64,000 nt of DNA. It comes from JADKAC01 sp964492065 (GTDB taxonomy: Bacteria > Bacteroidota > Bacteroidia > Chitinophagales > BACL12). Below the pieces are notes generated by a model. The model was given only the letters and a program-made list of their open reading frames with translations. It was not told the origin of the DNA and did no database searches. Position numbers and translations under genes: made by a program. Of this stretch, positions 16,425 to 25,652 are shown one piece after another; within the stretch, counting starts at the first letter, position 1; every line of letters begins with the position of its first letter. The stretch is taken from positions 1 to 64,000 of the forward strand of contig CAZBHH010000007.1 in NCBI GenBank assembly GCA_964492065.1, in the 5' to 3' direction.

Positions 16425-17876
16425 ATGCACCAAAACAAGTCCATAACCATACTTAAGACATTCTCGGCGGTGGAGGTCCGTCAGTTCGAGGATTTTGTCA
16501 ATTCTCCCTATTACAACAAAAACCCGCTGATCAGCAAAGCCTTTGAAATAATAAAAGAGTCCTACCCCAAATTCGAGGCTTCGCAATTAGACCGCCATGT
16601 CTTATTCGGTAAAATATTTCCGGATGAACCTTACAACGAGCAGAAACTGCGCTACCTGCTAACCGATCTGACCAAAGTAATCGAAGAATTTCTGTGCGTG
16701 AGGGCCATTGCCGATGAGGAACTGTTTAAATTACACCTGTTGTTGTACACCTACCGCATCCGCAAACTGGAGAAACCCTTTTTAAATATTTATAAGGCGG
16801 CGCAAAAATTATTGGAGGAGTGGCCGCGGCGGGATGTTTCCCATAGTTTTTACGAATACCTCATCGAAGAAGACATGTACCGGTTTTCCAGCGATAAGCA
16901 GGAGCATATGCAAAAATCGAATTTGCAGAAAGTGGTGGACAGCCTCGACAAGTATTTTATTCTGAACAAGATGCGGTATAGCGCCGAAATTCTCAACAAC
17001 AGGAATGTAGTAGCCATCAACTACAAGTTGTTTTTATACGAAGAGATAATGAACCATCTGCGCAATAATCCCCTGGAAGATGTGCCTGCCGCCAAAGTGT
17101 ATTACAATGTCATTCAAACATTGACCGAGCCGGACAACAAGATGCATTTTCTGTCCCTGTTACAATTATTGAAAGAATACAGCACTATTTTTTCGAAGGA
17201 CGAGCTGTTCGATATGTATGTTTATGCGAAAAATTTCTGTATCCGGCGCATTAATAACGGGGCGACAGAGTACATACGGGAACTGTTTGATCTGTATAAA
17301 ATCATCCTGGATAACCGCATTATTTTCAGGGATAATTACATGTCGCAATGGGATTATAAGAATATCGTATATCTCGGATTGCGCCTGGAGGAATTCGGCT
17401 GGGTTAAAAATTTTATTCTCAAATACATCGATGCGCTGGATCCAAAAACCCGGAAGAATGCACTGAGTTACAACATGGCCTATTACCATTTCTTCCTGAG
17501 CAATTACGATGATACGCTGACGTATCTGCGCTCCGTCGAGTTTTCGGATGTGTATTACCATCTCGATTCAAAGTCGCTGCTGATGAAGACTTATTATGAA
17601 TTGGGAGAAACCGAACCGTTTTTTTCATTGGTGGATGCCTTCAAGGTGTATATCAAACGCAATAAACAAATCCCGCATTCTCAGAAGAATAACTACAATA
17701 ATCTCATCCGGCTGACCGGCAAGCTCTACAAGTGGAAACTGAACCCCAAAAAGGATATTAAAAAGATAGCCCAGGAAATAGAGCACACCAAACCGGTAGC
17801 CGATATTATCTGGCTGAAAAAGAAGCTGGCCCAGGCCGAGGAGCGGGCCGATAAACTCAGTGAAAGCTGGCGTTGA
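16425..17876 (+). CDS. Large cytosolic all-helical protein, unknown
   Basis: A 483-residue protein without signal or membrane segment. It is almost entirely helical, with many pairs of helices of 30-40 residues rich in Tyr, Leu and Lys (LLTDLTKVIEEFLCVRAI, YEYLIEEDMYRFSSDKQ, LSYNMAYYHFFLSNYDDTL), which resembles TPR-like repeats. The N-terminus LKTFSAVEVRQFEDFVNSP recalls a short recurring module (SPYYN follows). I recall similar proteins in Bacteroidota genomes, but I know no function. The ATG at 16425 follows TATGTTTA (16399-16406), a near-consensus -7 box. It stands alone: gcvP follows after 127 bases with its own promoter. Confidence 0.75.
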   Translation: MHQNKSITILKTFSAVEVRQFEDFVNSPYYNKNPLISKAFEIIKESYPKFEASQLDRHVLFGKIFPDEPYNEQKLRYLLTDLTKVIEEFLCVRAIADEELFKLHLLLYTYRIRKLEKPFLNIYKAAQKLLEEWPRRDVSHSFYEYLIEEDMYRFSSDKQEHMQKSNLQKVVDSLDKYFILNKMRYSAEILNNRNVVAINYKLFLYEEIMNHLRNNPLEDVPAAKVYYNVIQTLTEPDNKMHFLSLLQLLKEYSTIFSKDELFDMYVYAKNFCIRRINNGATEYIRELFDLYKIILDNRIIFRDNYMSQWDYKNIVYLGLRLEEFGWVKNFILKYIDALDPKTRKNALSYNMAYYHFFLSNYDDTLTYLRSVEFSDVYYHLDSKSLLMKTYYELGETEPFFSLVDAFKVYIKRNKQIPHSQKNNYNNLIRLTGKLYKWKLNPKKDIKKIAQEIEHTKPVADIIWLKKKLAQAEERADKLSESWR

Positions 17877-17960
17877 ACTTCAAACGTATTGCCTGTGCGC
17901 ATGGTGATACAAATCACTAATTATTAAGTCGTTTGACAATGGATTGTTGACGGGGAACTA

Positions 17961-17968
17961 TAACTTTG
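17961..17968 (+). promoter_or_regulatory. -7 promoter box of gcvP
   Basis: TAACTTTG, perfect TAnnTTTG, 35 bases before the ATG at 18004. It falls inside the upstream extension of the gcvP frame, which therefore is not translated. Confidence 0.6.
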
Positions 17969-18003
17969 CGCAAAAATTAATCATTGAAATAATTCGTACC
18001 ATT

Positions 18004-20898
18004 ATGATAAAGCTGCGGTTTACGTCAACGGACACTTTTGAATCCAGGCATATAGGCCCGAGGGAGAGCGATTTGCCGGAAATGCTTAAAGTCATCGGCA
18101 ATGCGAGCATTGACGCACTTATTGAACAAACGGTTCCCGGCCATATACGGCTTAGCCGACCATTGCAACTGGATGCGCCATTGACCGAATACGCCTATTT
18201 ATCCGGCCTGCGCACAATTGCTGCCAAGAATAAAATTTTTAAAAGTTATATCGGCCTGGGGTATTATGATACCATAGTGCCTTCGGTTATCCGACGGAAT
18301 ATTTTAGAAAACCCCGGTTGGTACACCCAGTACACCCCTTACCAGGCAGAGATTGCACAAGGCAGGCTGGAGGCGCTGTTAAATTTTCAGACTGTAATTT
18401 CCGGGCTCACCGGTATGGAGATAGCCAATGCCTCATTACTCGATGAAGGTACGGCAGCGGCAGAGGCTATGAATATGTTCTTTTACCACAAGAATAAAAA
18501 AGATGTTACCTCGCCAAAATTCTTTGTGGACAACAACTGTTTTCCCCAGACAAAAGAGGTGCTTAAGACAAAGGCCGCCCCGCTGGGTGTCGAGCTCGTT
18601 TTCGGCGATTTTAAATCCGTGCAGTTGGACAACACCTACTTCGGCGCCCTGTTGCAATACCCGGATGCGGAAGGCTCAGTGCATGATTATTCCGATTTTA
18701 TCCGTGTAGCTCATGACCGTGAAGTCTTTGTTACGATGGCTGCCGATATATTGGCGCTGGCATTGTTAAAATCCCCCGGCAGCTTAGGCGCAGACTGTGC
18801 CGTTGGCAATTCGCAGCGCTTTGGCGTACCCATGGGTTACGGCGGCCCTCACGCTGCCTATTTTGCGACAAAAGATGCATTTAAGCGGGACATTCCCGGT
18901 CGGATAATCGGCGTATCAATTGATAAATACGGCAACAATGCGTTGCGTATGGCACTTCAAACACGGGAGCAACACATACGCAGGGAAAAAGCCACTTCCA
19001 ATATTTGTACAGCACAGGCTTTACTCGCCATCATGGCGGGTATGTATGCGGTATATCACGGTGAAGAGGGCATTAAAAATATTGCAACTAAGGTACATAG
19101 CCTCACCTGTGCGCTCCATAAGGGCTTGAGTGATTTGGGATATACCATCCGCAATTCCAATTTCTTCGATACGCTTACTATCGATGCGGCGGGTAAATCG
19201 GAGGCAATTCAAAAGCAGGCATTAGCGGCTGAAATGAATTTCTTCTACAGCGGGAATGCCATTTCCATATCGCTCGACGAAACCACCGATATATGCGATG
19301 TAACCGATATTCTCCGCGTGTTTGCACAGGCAACCGGCAAGGGCAATGGCCAAATGCCGGGATTGCAGGAGTTGAGCTCTCCTTTGAAGGATATACATTT
19401 GAGAACAGATAAATTCTTAACCCATCCCATCTTTGATTTATACCACAGCGAAAGCGAAATGATGCGCTACATCAAGCGACTGGAGAATAAAGATCTTTCG
19501 CTCACCACTTCGATGATTCCGCTTGGATCCTGCACCATGAAATTAAACGCAGTTACCGAACTGCTGCCGATTACATGGCCGGAGTTTAATTCTATCCACC
19601 CGTTTGTACCTGCGGACCAGGTGATCGGTTACGCCGAAATTATCACCGAACTCGAAAACGCTCTGTGCGAGATCACACGGTTTGCCGCTTGTTCCTTACA
19701 ACCCAATTCCGGTGCACAAGGCGAATATGCCGGACTCATGGTAATACGTGCTTATCATATCGACCGGGGCGATGCGCATCGCAAGGTGGTGTTAATTCCC
19801 GCATCCGCTCACGGCACCAACCCTGCCAGTGCGGTTATGGCGGGCATGACGGTGGTAGTTGTAAAAAATGATGAATTCGGAATTATCGATATCGAAGATT
19901 TGAGAACCAAAGCCCAACTGCATAAAGATGACCTGGCATGTCTGATGGTTACTTACCCATCCACTTACGGCGTCTTCGAGGAAGGCATCAACGAGATATG
20001 CGATATCATCCATGCAAATGGCGGGTTGGTTTATATGGATGGCGCCAATATGAATGCCCAGGTGGGATTGACGAGCCCGGCAAAAATCGGCGCTGATGTA
20101 TGTCACCTGAACTTGCACAAGACATTTGCCATTCCTCACGGAGGTGGCGGCCCGGGCATGGGGCCCATTTGCGTGAACGAGAAACTCAAACCGTTCCTGC
20201 CTGCACATCCCTTAGTGCGCACCGGTGGCGAAAAAGGTATTACGCCGGTAAACAGTGCGCCTTTCGGCAGTGCGAGTATTTTACTTATTTCGTACGCATA
20301 TATAAAAATGCTGGGCGCCGAGGGTTGTACCAATGCAACCAAATTTGCAATTCTGAATGCCAATTATCTGAAAGCACGGTTGGAAAAGCATTACGATATT
20401 TTGTATTCCGGAAAACACGGCAAGGTGGCGCATGAATTTATTATTGATTTCAGGAAATGGAAACACAGTATTCAATTAGAGGTAGAGGATGTTGCCAAGC
20501 GCTTGATGGATTACGCTTTTCATGCGCCCACCGTATCATTCCCCGTTGCGGGCACACTGATGATAGAGCCCACGGAGAGCGAAAGCAAAGAGGAATTAGA
20601 CAGGTTTGTAGAGGCAATGATTTCCATTCGTGCAGAAATTGAGGAGATAGAAAAAGGCCAGGCCGATCAGGCGAATAATGTGTTGAAAAATGCACCGCAT
20701 ACCTTGCATGAAATTGCAGGTGAGGCGTGGAATTATCCGTACCCGAGAGAAAAAGCCGCTTTCCCGACTGCGTATGTGCGGGCGAGAAAATTCTGGCCGT
20801 CGGTAGCACGGATTAACAATACCCATGGCGACCGCAACCTGATATGTGTTTGCCCGCCGATGGAGGAGTACATGGAGGCCGAAACGGCAAATGCATAA
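18004..20898 (+). CDS. gcvP: Glycine dehydrogenase (decarboxylating), P protein of the glycine cleavage system
   Basis: A 964-residue PLP enzyme that decarboxylates glycine and passes the aminomethyl group to the lipoyl H protein. It is the fused, homodimeric form: both the N-terminal half (HIGPRESD near residue 18; YTPYQAEIAQGRLEALLNFQ) and the C-terminal half (SMIPLGSCTMKLNA; SAHGTNPASA) are present. The PLP lysine is in LNLHKTFAIPHGGGGPG (~702-718), followed by the glycine-rich loop. Length equals that of E. coli-type P proteins. The start at 18004 (MIKLRF) is preferred to an upstream TTG-led extension because the promoter box lies in that extension. gcvT and gcvH are not in the window. 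Confidence 0.96.
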   Translation: MIKLRFTSTDTFESRHIGPRESDLPEMLKVIGNASIDALIEQTVPGHIRLSRPLQLDAPLTEYAYLSGLRTIAAKNKIFKSYIGLGYYDTIVPSVIRRNILENPGWYTQYTPYQAEIAQGRLEALLNFQTVISGLTGMEIANASLLDEGTAAAEAMNMFFYHKNKKDVTSPKFFVDNNCFPQTKEVLKTKAAPLGVELVFGDFKSVQLDNTYFGALLQYPDAEGSVHDYSDFIRVAHDREVFVTMAADILALALLKSPGSLGADCAVGNSQRFGVPMGYGGPHAAYFATKDAFKRDIPGRIIGVSIDKYGNNALRMALQTREQHIRREKATSNICTAQALLAIMAGMYAVYHGEEGIKNIATKVHSLTCALHKGLSDLGYTIRNSNFFDTLTIDAAGKSEAIQKQALAAEMNFFYSGNAISISLDETTDICDVTDILRVFAQATGKGNGQMPGLQELSSPLKDIHLRTDKFLTHPIFDLYHSESEMMRYIKRLENKDLSLTTSMIPLGSCTMKLNAVTELLPITWPEFNSIHPFVPADQVIGYAEIITELENALCEITRFAACSLQPNSGAQGEYAGLMVIRAYHIDRGDAHRKVVLIPASAHGTNPASAVMAGMTVVVVKNDEFGIIDIEDLRTKAQLHKDDLACLMVTYPSTYGVFEEGINEICDIIHANGGLVYMDGANMNAQVGLTSPAKIGADVCHLNLHKTFAIPHGGGGPGMGPICVNEKLKPFLPAHPLVRTGGEKGITPVNSAPFGSASILLISYAYIKMLGAEGCTNATKFAILNANYLKARLEKHYDILYSGKHGKVAHEFIIDFRKWKHSIQLEVEDVAKRLMDYAFHAPTVSFPVAGTLMIEPTESESKEELDRFVEAMISIRAEIEEIEKGQADQANNVLKNAPHTLHEIAGEAWNYPYPREKAAFPTAYVRARKFWPSVARINNTHGDRNLICVCPPMEEYMEAETANA

Positions 20899-20907
20899 GC
20901 GGAAATA

Positions 20908-21179
20908 CTCTGATCCCCATACCCGATTATGTGCGTGCCGATGAGGTATTGCAATGCATTAAACCGGGAGATACGATATGCATTTACGGCAGTGCGCATA
21001 CGCCTGTGGAGACGTTGCACGCACCGGTAAAGTGAAAGGATGCGCTGCGCTATGTACAACTCGCCTTCATAGATCTATACGGAGAAATTCTGTTGGACAA
21101 GCCGGAATATGCAGCGTCATTTGATTTGAACTCCATGGTTGTATCCGGCCCACTTCACCGGGCAGTGCATGTTTCTTGA
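20908..21179 (+). pseudogene. Remnant of acetyl-CoA hydrolase / CoA-transferase (N-terminal part)
   Basis: One continuous frame reads RADEVLQCIKPGDTICIYGS, then AHTPVETLHAPVK, a TGA at 21033-21035, then KDALRYVQLAFIDLYGEIL, LDKPEYAASFDLNSMVVSG and PLHRAVHVS before a final TGA at 21177-21179. Both sides of the internal stop line up with the N-terminus of the acetyl-CoA hydrolase/4-hydroxybutyrate CoA-transferase family (pattern AEEAVxxIKSGDRVFxHGSAATP, then PEYxxxFxxNSLFVGxxxRxAV). The internal TGA could be a decayed CGA. The remaining ~80% of the gene is missing, and no ATG is kept at the front. It directly follows gcvP. I call it a nonsense-mutated and truncated pseudogene; a readthrough product is unlikely. 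Confidence 0.75.
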
Positions 21180-21548
21180 GGGATGGTTTTCTGCAATTTA
21201 TAGCTCCAATTCCAAAGATGATTACATCGAATTATCATCCTATAAACCATCCTTAGCCAATCCGTAAAGCGTTTGAACAGGAGCCCGAACAGGTAAAGCA
21301 ATGATGAGCAAAAGAATATTCTGTCAGAAAACAGCAAAGCACCTAAAGGGGAAACGCCGGGTGTAAAATCAACAGGGCTGAAATTTTTACTCCATATGAT
21401 TTCTGCTCTCAGCAATAAATTACATCTGCAATTTATAATAACATAAAAATTCAACGGCCAGGTATTTAAAGAATTTCTGAAACGATTGATGTATTAAAGC
21501 AGAGAAAAAGTATTCTGCATTACTGATGGTCACCCGGCGCATAAAAGG
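21180..21548. other. Gene-free stretch after the CoA-transferase remnant
   Basis: I see no coding frame with a recognisable product here. A 99-residue minus-strand frame at 21155-21454 has no family resemblance and a skewed composition, so it is left out. The stretch may be decayed sequence from the same lost gene region, but I find no further CoA-transferase similarity in it. Confidence 0.5.
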
Positions 21549-22664
21549 TTAAGCAATTTCTAACTCTGTTTTCGCCTTGTTGTATTTTAAACCCGCAACG
21601 AATGTTACATCTGCGGCCATTGCCAGGTGAATTACGCTTTCGGGTATCTTCGATTTGGAGGTAATAAAATAGCGGTGGTCGTCACCTTGGGCACGCAGGA
21701 TTAAGTCGTTTACTTTGCGGGTATTAACGGGTACTATGATACCCGGCTTCATATTCTTGATGCGCAATCCAGTTTTGCCGAGCCGGTCTTTCATCGCAAA
21801 CAGGAAGCGTGAAAGCGAGAGGGCGGTATCATCCTTTTTGTAATACACAAATATTTTTTCGGCGATGCGCTCCACATTTTCCAGAATATTTCCAGGTTCA
21901 AACACGTCGTTATCCAGGTCGGGCGCCATCATAAATGCTCGTTGGAATTTTGGCAAGTTTGCTTTTTTGTACCGGGTTATTTTTTTTGCGAAATAGGCAA
22001 ATACCTGGTTGCCCATTGACTGAGTCATGATGCTGAAATTGTTGAGGAATACCTCTTGAAAGAAAAGGTCGTCTTTTTTTTTGACGTACTGCTCGCCGAA
22101 GCGCCAGAGTTTTTCGTAAAATTCCGAAAGGATATTCCCGCATGCTTTGGTTCTCGTCACTGTTTGATTCCAGTTGAGAACGCCAAATGTCTCAGGCATT
22201 ATCTCACCGGTTTGGCTCGGCCAACTGTACATGATGATTCGCCTGAACGGGCTGCCGGGCGCTGCAATGTATTTATCATGCATCCGGCGAAGAAATTCCA
22301 GGGATTTGGATTGCGACACCCAAAAGCCGAATAAAAAGACCAGCGTTTGATTTTGGGTTACATTGCCATTATCGTATTCGGATTTAATGTCCCGGTACAA
22401 TTCTGCAAAAAACCGCTGCGATCCTTTTAATGTGTTGATTGCGCCCAATAGCGAATACTGTACCCGGTTTTTGCGATTTGAAATTTCGTCTTCATTTTTT
22501 AATTCAGGGAGAATTTCCACAGCACCGTCGCTGCAGTTGTAAAAGGCGTAGCGGGTCTTATATACATCCCTTGAGTTCCAGTCGTCGAGAAATACTTCCT
22601 TTTCAAATTGCCGGGCGCAATTGCGATTGCTGAAAATATAATGCCGGGTGGTTGCGGATTTCAA
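21549..22664 (-). CDS. DUF900-type alpha/beta hydrolase
   Basis: A 371-residue cytosolic protein with the alpha/beta-hydrolase layout of the DUF900 family. Seen: a strand-loop FLFGFWVSQSKSL (~110-122) in the place of the usual HGYN oxyanion motif, IIMYSWPSQTG (~143-153, family signature SWPS), the nucleophile elbow TQSMGNQ (Ser216) replacing the usual HSMGN, and APDLDNDVF (~247-255). A late His in SVIHLAMAADV may be the catalytic base. The usual His of HGYN and of HSMG are both changed, so the substrate pocket may differ. The start at 22664 is a TTG, since no ATG or GTG exists in the N-terminal part. Function is unknown for the family. Confidence 0.7.
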   Translation of the reverse strand: MKSATTRHYIFSNRNCARQFEKEVFLDDWNSRDVYKTRYAFYNCSDGAVEILPELKNEDEISNRKNRVQYSLLGAINTLKGSQRFFAELYRDIKSEYDNGNVTQNQTLVFLFGFWVSQSKSLEFLRRMHDKYIAAPGSPFRRIIMYSWPSQTGEIMPETFGVLNWNQTVTRTKACGNILSEFYEKLWRFGEQYVKKKDDLFFQEVFLNNFSIMTQSMGNQVFAYFAKKITRYKKANLPKFQRAFMMAPDLDNDVFEPGNILENVERIAEKIFVYYKKDDTALSLSRFLFAMKDRLGKTGLRIKNMKPGIIVPVNTRKVNDLILRAQGDDHRYFITSKSKIPESVIHLAMAADVTFVAGLKYNKAKTELEIA

Positions 22665-22763
22665 AGGAAAGTGCTTTGAGCAACTAATCTACACATAAAT
22701 TGGAATTGCCGCATTACGAATCTGTAAAATAATGATTTACTTTGCGCAAACAATACCAATCGT

Positions 22764-23732
22764 ATGGGACCGGTTTCACAATTTATGCAACAGCATTACC
22801 GCCACTTCAATGCGGCTGCTTTGATGGATGCCGCCAGGGGTTACAAGGCGCATTTGGACGAGGGCGGCAAGATGATGATTACACTTGCCGGGGCAATGAG
22901 CACCGCCGAACTCGGCATTTCACTTGCGGAAATGATCCGACAAGGTAAAGTAGATATTATTTCCTGTACCGGTGCAAATCTCGAAGAGGATATCATGAAC
23001 CTCGTGGCGCATACGCACTACCGGCGGGTGCCGCACTGGCGAGACCTCACGCCGCAGGACGAATGGGCCTTGTTGGAAAAAGGTTTAAACCGGGTGACAG
23101 ATACCTGTATTCCGGAGGAAGAGGCTTTTCGCACGATCCAAAAACACATATTTAAAATCTGGAAGGATGCCCAGGATGCAGGCGAACGCTATTTCCCGCA
23201 TGAGTATATGTATAAATTATTGTTGAGTGGGGTAATGGAATCCAATTATGAAATTGATAAGAAAAACAGTTGGATGCTGGCAGCTGCGGAAAAAAATATT
23301 CCGATAATAGTACCTGGCTGGGAAGACAGCACCATGGGAAATATTTTCGCTTCCTATTGCATCAAAGGTGAATTACAACCGTCCACGATGAAATCAGGTA
23401 TCGAATACATGATATACTTGTCGGAGTGGTATAGAAACAACTCGGCAGGTAAAGGTGTTGGGTTTTTCCAGATTGGCGGCGGTATTGCAGGCGACTTCCC
23501 GATCTGTGTGGTGCCGATGATGTACCAGGACCTTGAATGGCACGATGTGCCGTTCTGGAGTTATTTCTGCCAGATCAGCGATTCGACTACTTCCTATGGG
23601 TCCTATTCCGGCGCTGTCCCCAATGAAAAAATTACCTGGGGTAAACTCGATATTCATACGCCAAAGTACATAATAGAAAGTGATGCTACTATCGTAGCAC
23701 CACTCATATTTGCCTGGTTATTGGGCTGGTAA
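22764..23732 (+). CDS. Deoxyhypusine synthase-like enzyme lacking the active-site lysine
   Basis: A 322-residue NAD-binding protein of the deoxyhypusine synthase (DHS) fold. Family blocks: MMITLAGAMSTAELG (~37-51), CTGANLEEDIMNLVAH (~68-83), VPGWEDSTMGNIF (~183-195), GGGIAGDF (238-245), and ITWGKLDI near the end. Authentic DHS has GGGxxKHH, where the Lys forms an imine with the aminobutyl group from spermidine; here the aligned position is Gly. Bacteria also have no eIF5A to modify. Related bacterial proteins are suspected to act in polyamine (for example homospermidine) synthesis. An agmatinase-family gene is at 42.4 kb. The start ATG follows a near-consensus -7 box (TTACTTTG at 22737-22744). 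Family assignment is firm, reaction unknown. Confidence 0.85.
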   Translation: MGPVSQFMQQHYRHFNAAALMDAARGYKAHLDEGGKMMITLAGAMSTAELGISLAEMIRQGKVDIISCTGANLEEDIMNLVAHTHYRRVPHWRDLTPQDEWALLEKGLNRVTDTCIPEEEAFRTIQKHIFKIWKDAQDAGERYFPHEYMYKLLLSGVMESNYEIDKKNSWMLAAAEKNIPIIVPGWEDSTMGNIFASYCIKGELQPSTMKSGIEYMIYLSEWYRNNSAGKGVGFFQIGGGIAGDFPICVVPMMYQDLEWHDVPFWSYFCQISDSTTSYGSYSGAVPNEKITWGKLDIHTPKYIIESDATIVAPLIFAWLLGW

Positions 23733-23742
23733 AAGCGCCCTT

Positions 23743-24693
23743 CTATAATTTATCGCCTAAGGTATATGAGAATCCGATTCCGAAAATTTCTTTAAACTGG
23801 GTTCTCGGCCCTGCGCCGGTTTGAATACCGTCGGCATCGTACACCGGTATCTTTACGTCGTGGTCGTAAATGAGTTCCAGGTATAGGGAAATAGTGAATA
23901 ACTTGCCTAGCGCATACGAAAATGTATTGTAAAAATTCACATCCACATTGCCGCGGTTTTCTTTCACCGGATCTGTAAAGTTATTGAACAAAGTGAGCTT
24001 ACCCGTCGTATTCAATTTTGGCGCCAGCTCCTTGGTATAGGTAGCGATCAGCGATGCGCCGAATTCACTGCGCATCTTTTCACCATCCACCACGATATTG
24101 CCGAATGAGTCTATTACACCTGCGGTATTGCCATAGGTACCCAAGGCGGCAATTCTGGGATCGGTTACAAAAGTAAATTTACCCGTTGCCGGCGAGATAT
24201 ACAGTGAAAAAGCGCTGTTTGGTTTGTAATCCATACCTGCTGATAATGTGAGATAGCCCGGAGCTAAAAATTCGGATATGGGCACGGTGGCTTCCGGGTC
24301 GATGACGTAATCATAACCAGGCATAAACTGCGATAGAAAGTTTACCAGCCCGGCATAATAGAAATGATTAAACGCATAGCGCCCGTATTTAGAGTTAAAC
24401 TCCAGACGGTCGCTGTTTTTTCTGATATTTCTGTTATCATTAGCGGTAACTACACCGTAATTCATCATTACCATATTATCCCAGGTGGTCTTTTCAAAAT
24501 TGTAATTGGCATACAGATTAATGAGTCCATTTCCCGAGAAGGAGTTTTCACCGCCGGCCGCCCAGTTGGTTAAACTGGTTTGATTGAAGGTCAGGGTAGA
24601 GAGTCCGCCAATTGTCCAGATGGTATCTATTTGCGCAAACAGGTGTGCCGTAAAAAGCGAAAGGGTACAGAGAATACTTGTTGTCTTCTTCAT
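23743..24693 (-). CDS. DUF3078 outer-membrane-type protein
   Basis: A 316-residue exported protein. Residues 1-20 are a signal peptide ending HLFAQ. The mature part starts with WTIGGLSTLTFNQTSLTNWAAGGENS, the signature of DUF3078, and continues as alternating amphipathic strands ending in an aromatic/hydrophobic strand (FGIGFSYTLGDKL), which fits a beta-barrel in the outer membrane. DUF3078 proteins are widespread in Bacteroidota and have no known function. It starts 3 bases after the mscL stop on the same strand, so the two are co-transcribed. It converges on the DHS-like gene with a 10-base gap. Confidence 0.85.
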   Translation of the reverse strand: MKKTTSILCTLSLFTAHLFAQIDTIWTIGGLSTLTFNQTSLTNWAAGGENSFSGNGLINLYANYNFEKTTWDNMVMMNYGVVTANDNRNIRKNSDRLEFNSKYGRYAFNHFYYAGLVNFLSQFMPGYDYVIDPEATVPISEFLAPGYLTLSAGMDYKPNSAFSLYISPATGKFTFVTDPRIAALGTYGNTAGVIDSFGNIVVDGEKMRSEFGASLIATYTKELAPKLNTTGKLTLFNNFTDPVKENRGNVDVNFYNTFSYALGKLFTISLYLELIYDHDVKIPVYDADGIQTGAGPRTQFKEIFGIGFSYTLGDKL

Positions 24694-24696
24694 ATA

Positions 24697-25110
24697 TTAT
24701 TTTTTAAGTAAGTCCCTGATTTCAGTAAGTAATGTCTCCGTTGCGGAAGGCGCAGGTGGCGGCGCCGGCGCAGCTGCTTCTTTCTTTTTCATTGCATTAA
24801 TGCCCTTGATTACCAGGAACATTACAAACGCAATGATAATAAACTCAATGGCGGTAGTAATAAATGTGCCGTATTGGATAGCGACTTCGGCGGAAACCTC
24901 TTTGCCCGCTTCGTCTAATTTGGCATCCTTAATTACGTATTTCCAATCCGACATATTCTTACCCTGGATCATCCCGATTGGCGGCATTACTATTCCATTG
25001 ATAAAGGCAGTAGTAACTTTTGCAAAAGCTGCGCCCATGACAAAACCTACGGCGATGTCCACGAGATTGCCTTTCATGGCAAATTCCTTAAATTCTTTGA
25101 TCATTCCCAT
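24697..25110 (-). CDS. mscL: Large-conductance mechanosensitive channel MscL
   Basis: A 137-residue inner-membrane channel that opens under high membrane tension to release solutes after osmotic downshock. The N-terminal amphipathic helix and first transmembrane pore helix (MKGNLVDIAVGFVMGAAFAKV, residues ~13-32) are textbook, with the periplasmic loop and second helix (ITTAIEFIIIAFVMFLVIK) following and a cytosolic helix (ETLLTEIRDLLKK) at the end after a Pro/Ala-rich hinge (APAPPPAPSA). A near-consensus -7 box, TAAAATTTG with one extra spacer base, ends five bases before the ATG at 25110. It is the first gene of an operon with the DUF3078 gene. Confidence 0.95.
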   Translation of the reverse strand: MGMIKEFKEFAMKGNLVDIAVGFVMGAAFAKVTTAFINGIVMPPIGMIQGKNMSDWKYVIKDAKLDEAGKEVSAEVAIQYGTFITTAIEFIIIAFVMFLVIKGINAMKKKEAAAPAPPPAPSATETLLTEIRDLLKK

Positions 25111-25175
25111 AAAGTCAAATTTTATTTGTTATTGAATCAGAATTAACAAAATGCATAAACCGGAAAAAAGTTTAT

Positions 25176-25652
25176 TTACGCATCCATTGTTATTTTTTCG
25201 ACGTTGCGCAACATCTCGATATGTTCGATTCCATCGACTAGGTAAGTGTCGCCCGTGGCAAAGAAGCCGTATGTTTCATAAAATTTTACCAGGTATTGTT
25301 GTGCTTCTAAACGAATGGAAACTTTTCCATAGCGATCATCTACAAATGCCAATGCCTTTTCCATTAAAATCTTTCCCAGCCCGGAACCCCGCACTTCGGC
25401 ATGGGTAGCTATTCTGCCGATAGATACTTCCGGATAGGCTACCCCGGGCTGTACGATACGGCAATAAGCCAACACTCGCCCATCGTCATGTACCCCGAAA
25501 ATGTGCTCGCTGAACTGATCTTTCCCATCTGCATCCAGGTAAGCGCAGTTTTGTTCCAGAATAAAGACTTCCTGCCTCAATCGGAAGATTGCATTTAATT
25601 CAAACACGTTCATCTGGTGAAAACTGCGGATTTTCCACAATAGATTTTTCAT
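25176..25652 (-). CDS. elaA: ElaA-like GNAT acetyltransferase
   Basis: A ~158-residue GNAT-family N-acetyltransferase. The sequence RLRQEVFILEQNCAYLDADG, followed by YCRIVQPGVAYPEVSIGRIAT, the acetyl-CoA loop EVRGSGLGKILMEKAL and the last strands VSIRLEAQQYLVKFYETYGF are the pattern of ElaA. In the family acetyl-CoA is the donor; the acceptor of ElaA is unknown. The ATG at 25652 (MKNLLWKIRSF) is chosen over a TTG 24 bases upstream. A gene-free 239 bases separate it from yigZ, on the same strand. Confidence 0.88.
   Translation of the reverse strand: MKNLLWKIRSFHQMNVFELNAIFRLRQEVFILEQNCAYLDADGKDQFSEHIFGVHDDGRVLAYCRIVQPGVAYPEVSIGRIATHAEVRGSGLGKILMEKALAFVDDRYGKVSIRLEAQQYLVKFYETYGFFATGDTYLVDGIEHIEMLRNVEKITMDA

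Noticed and set aside
21155..21454. A 99-residue minus-strand frame after the CoA-transferase remnant
   Set aside because: No family resemblance, skewed composition, and it overlaps the remnant; most likely random.
22764..23732. True deoxyhypusine synthase acting on eIF5A
   Set aside because: Bacteria have no eIF5A and the active-site lysine is missing.
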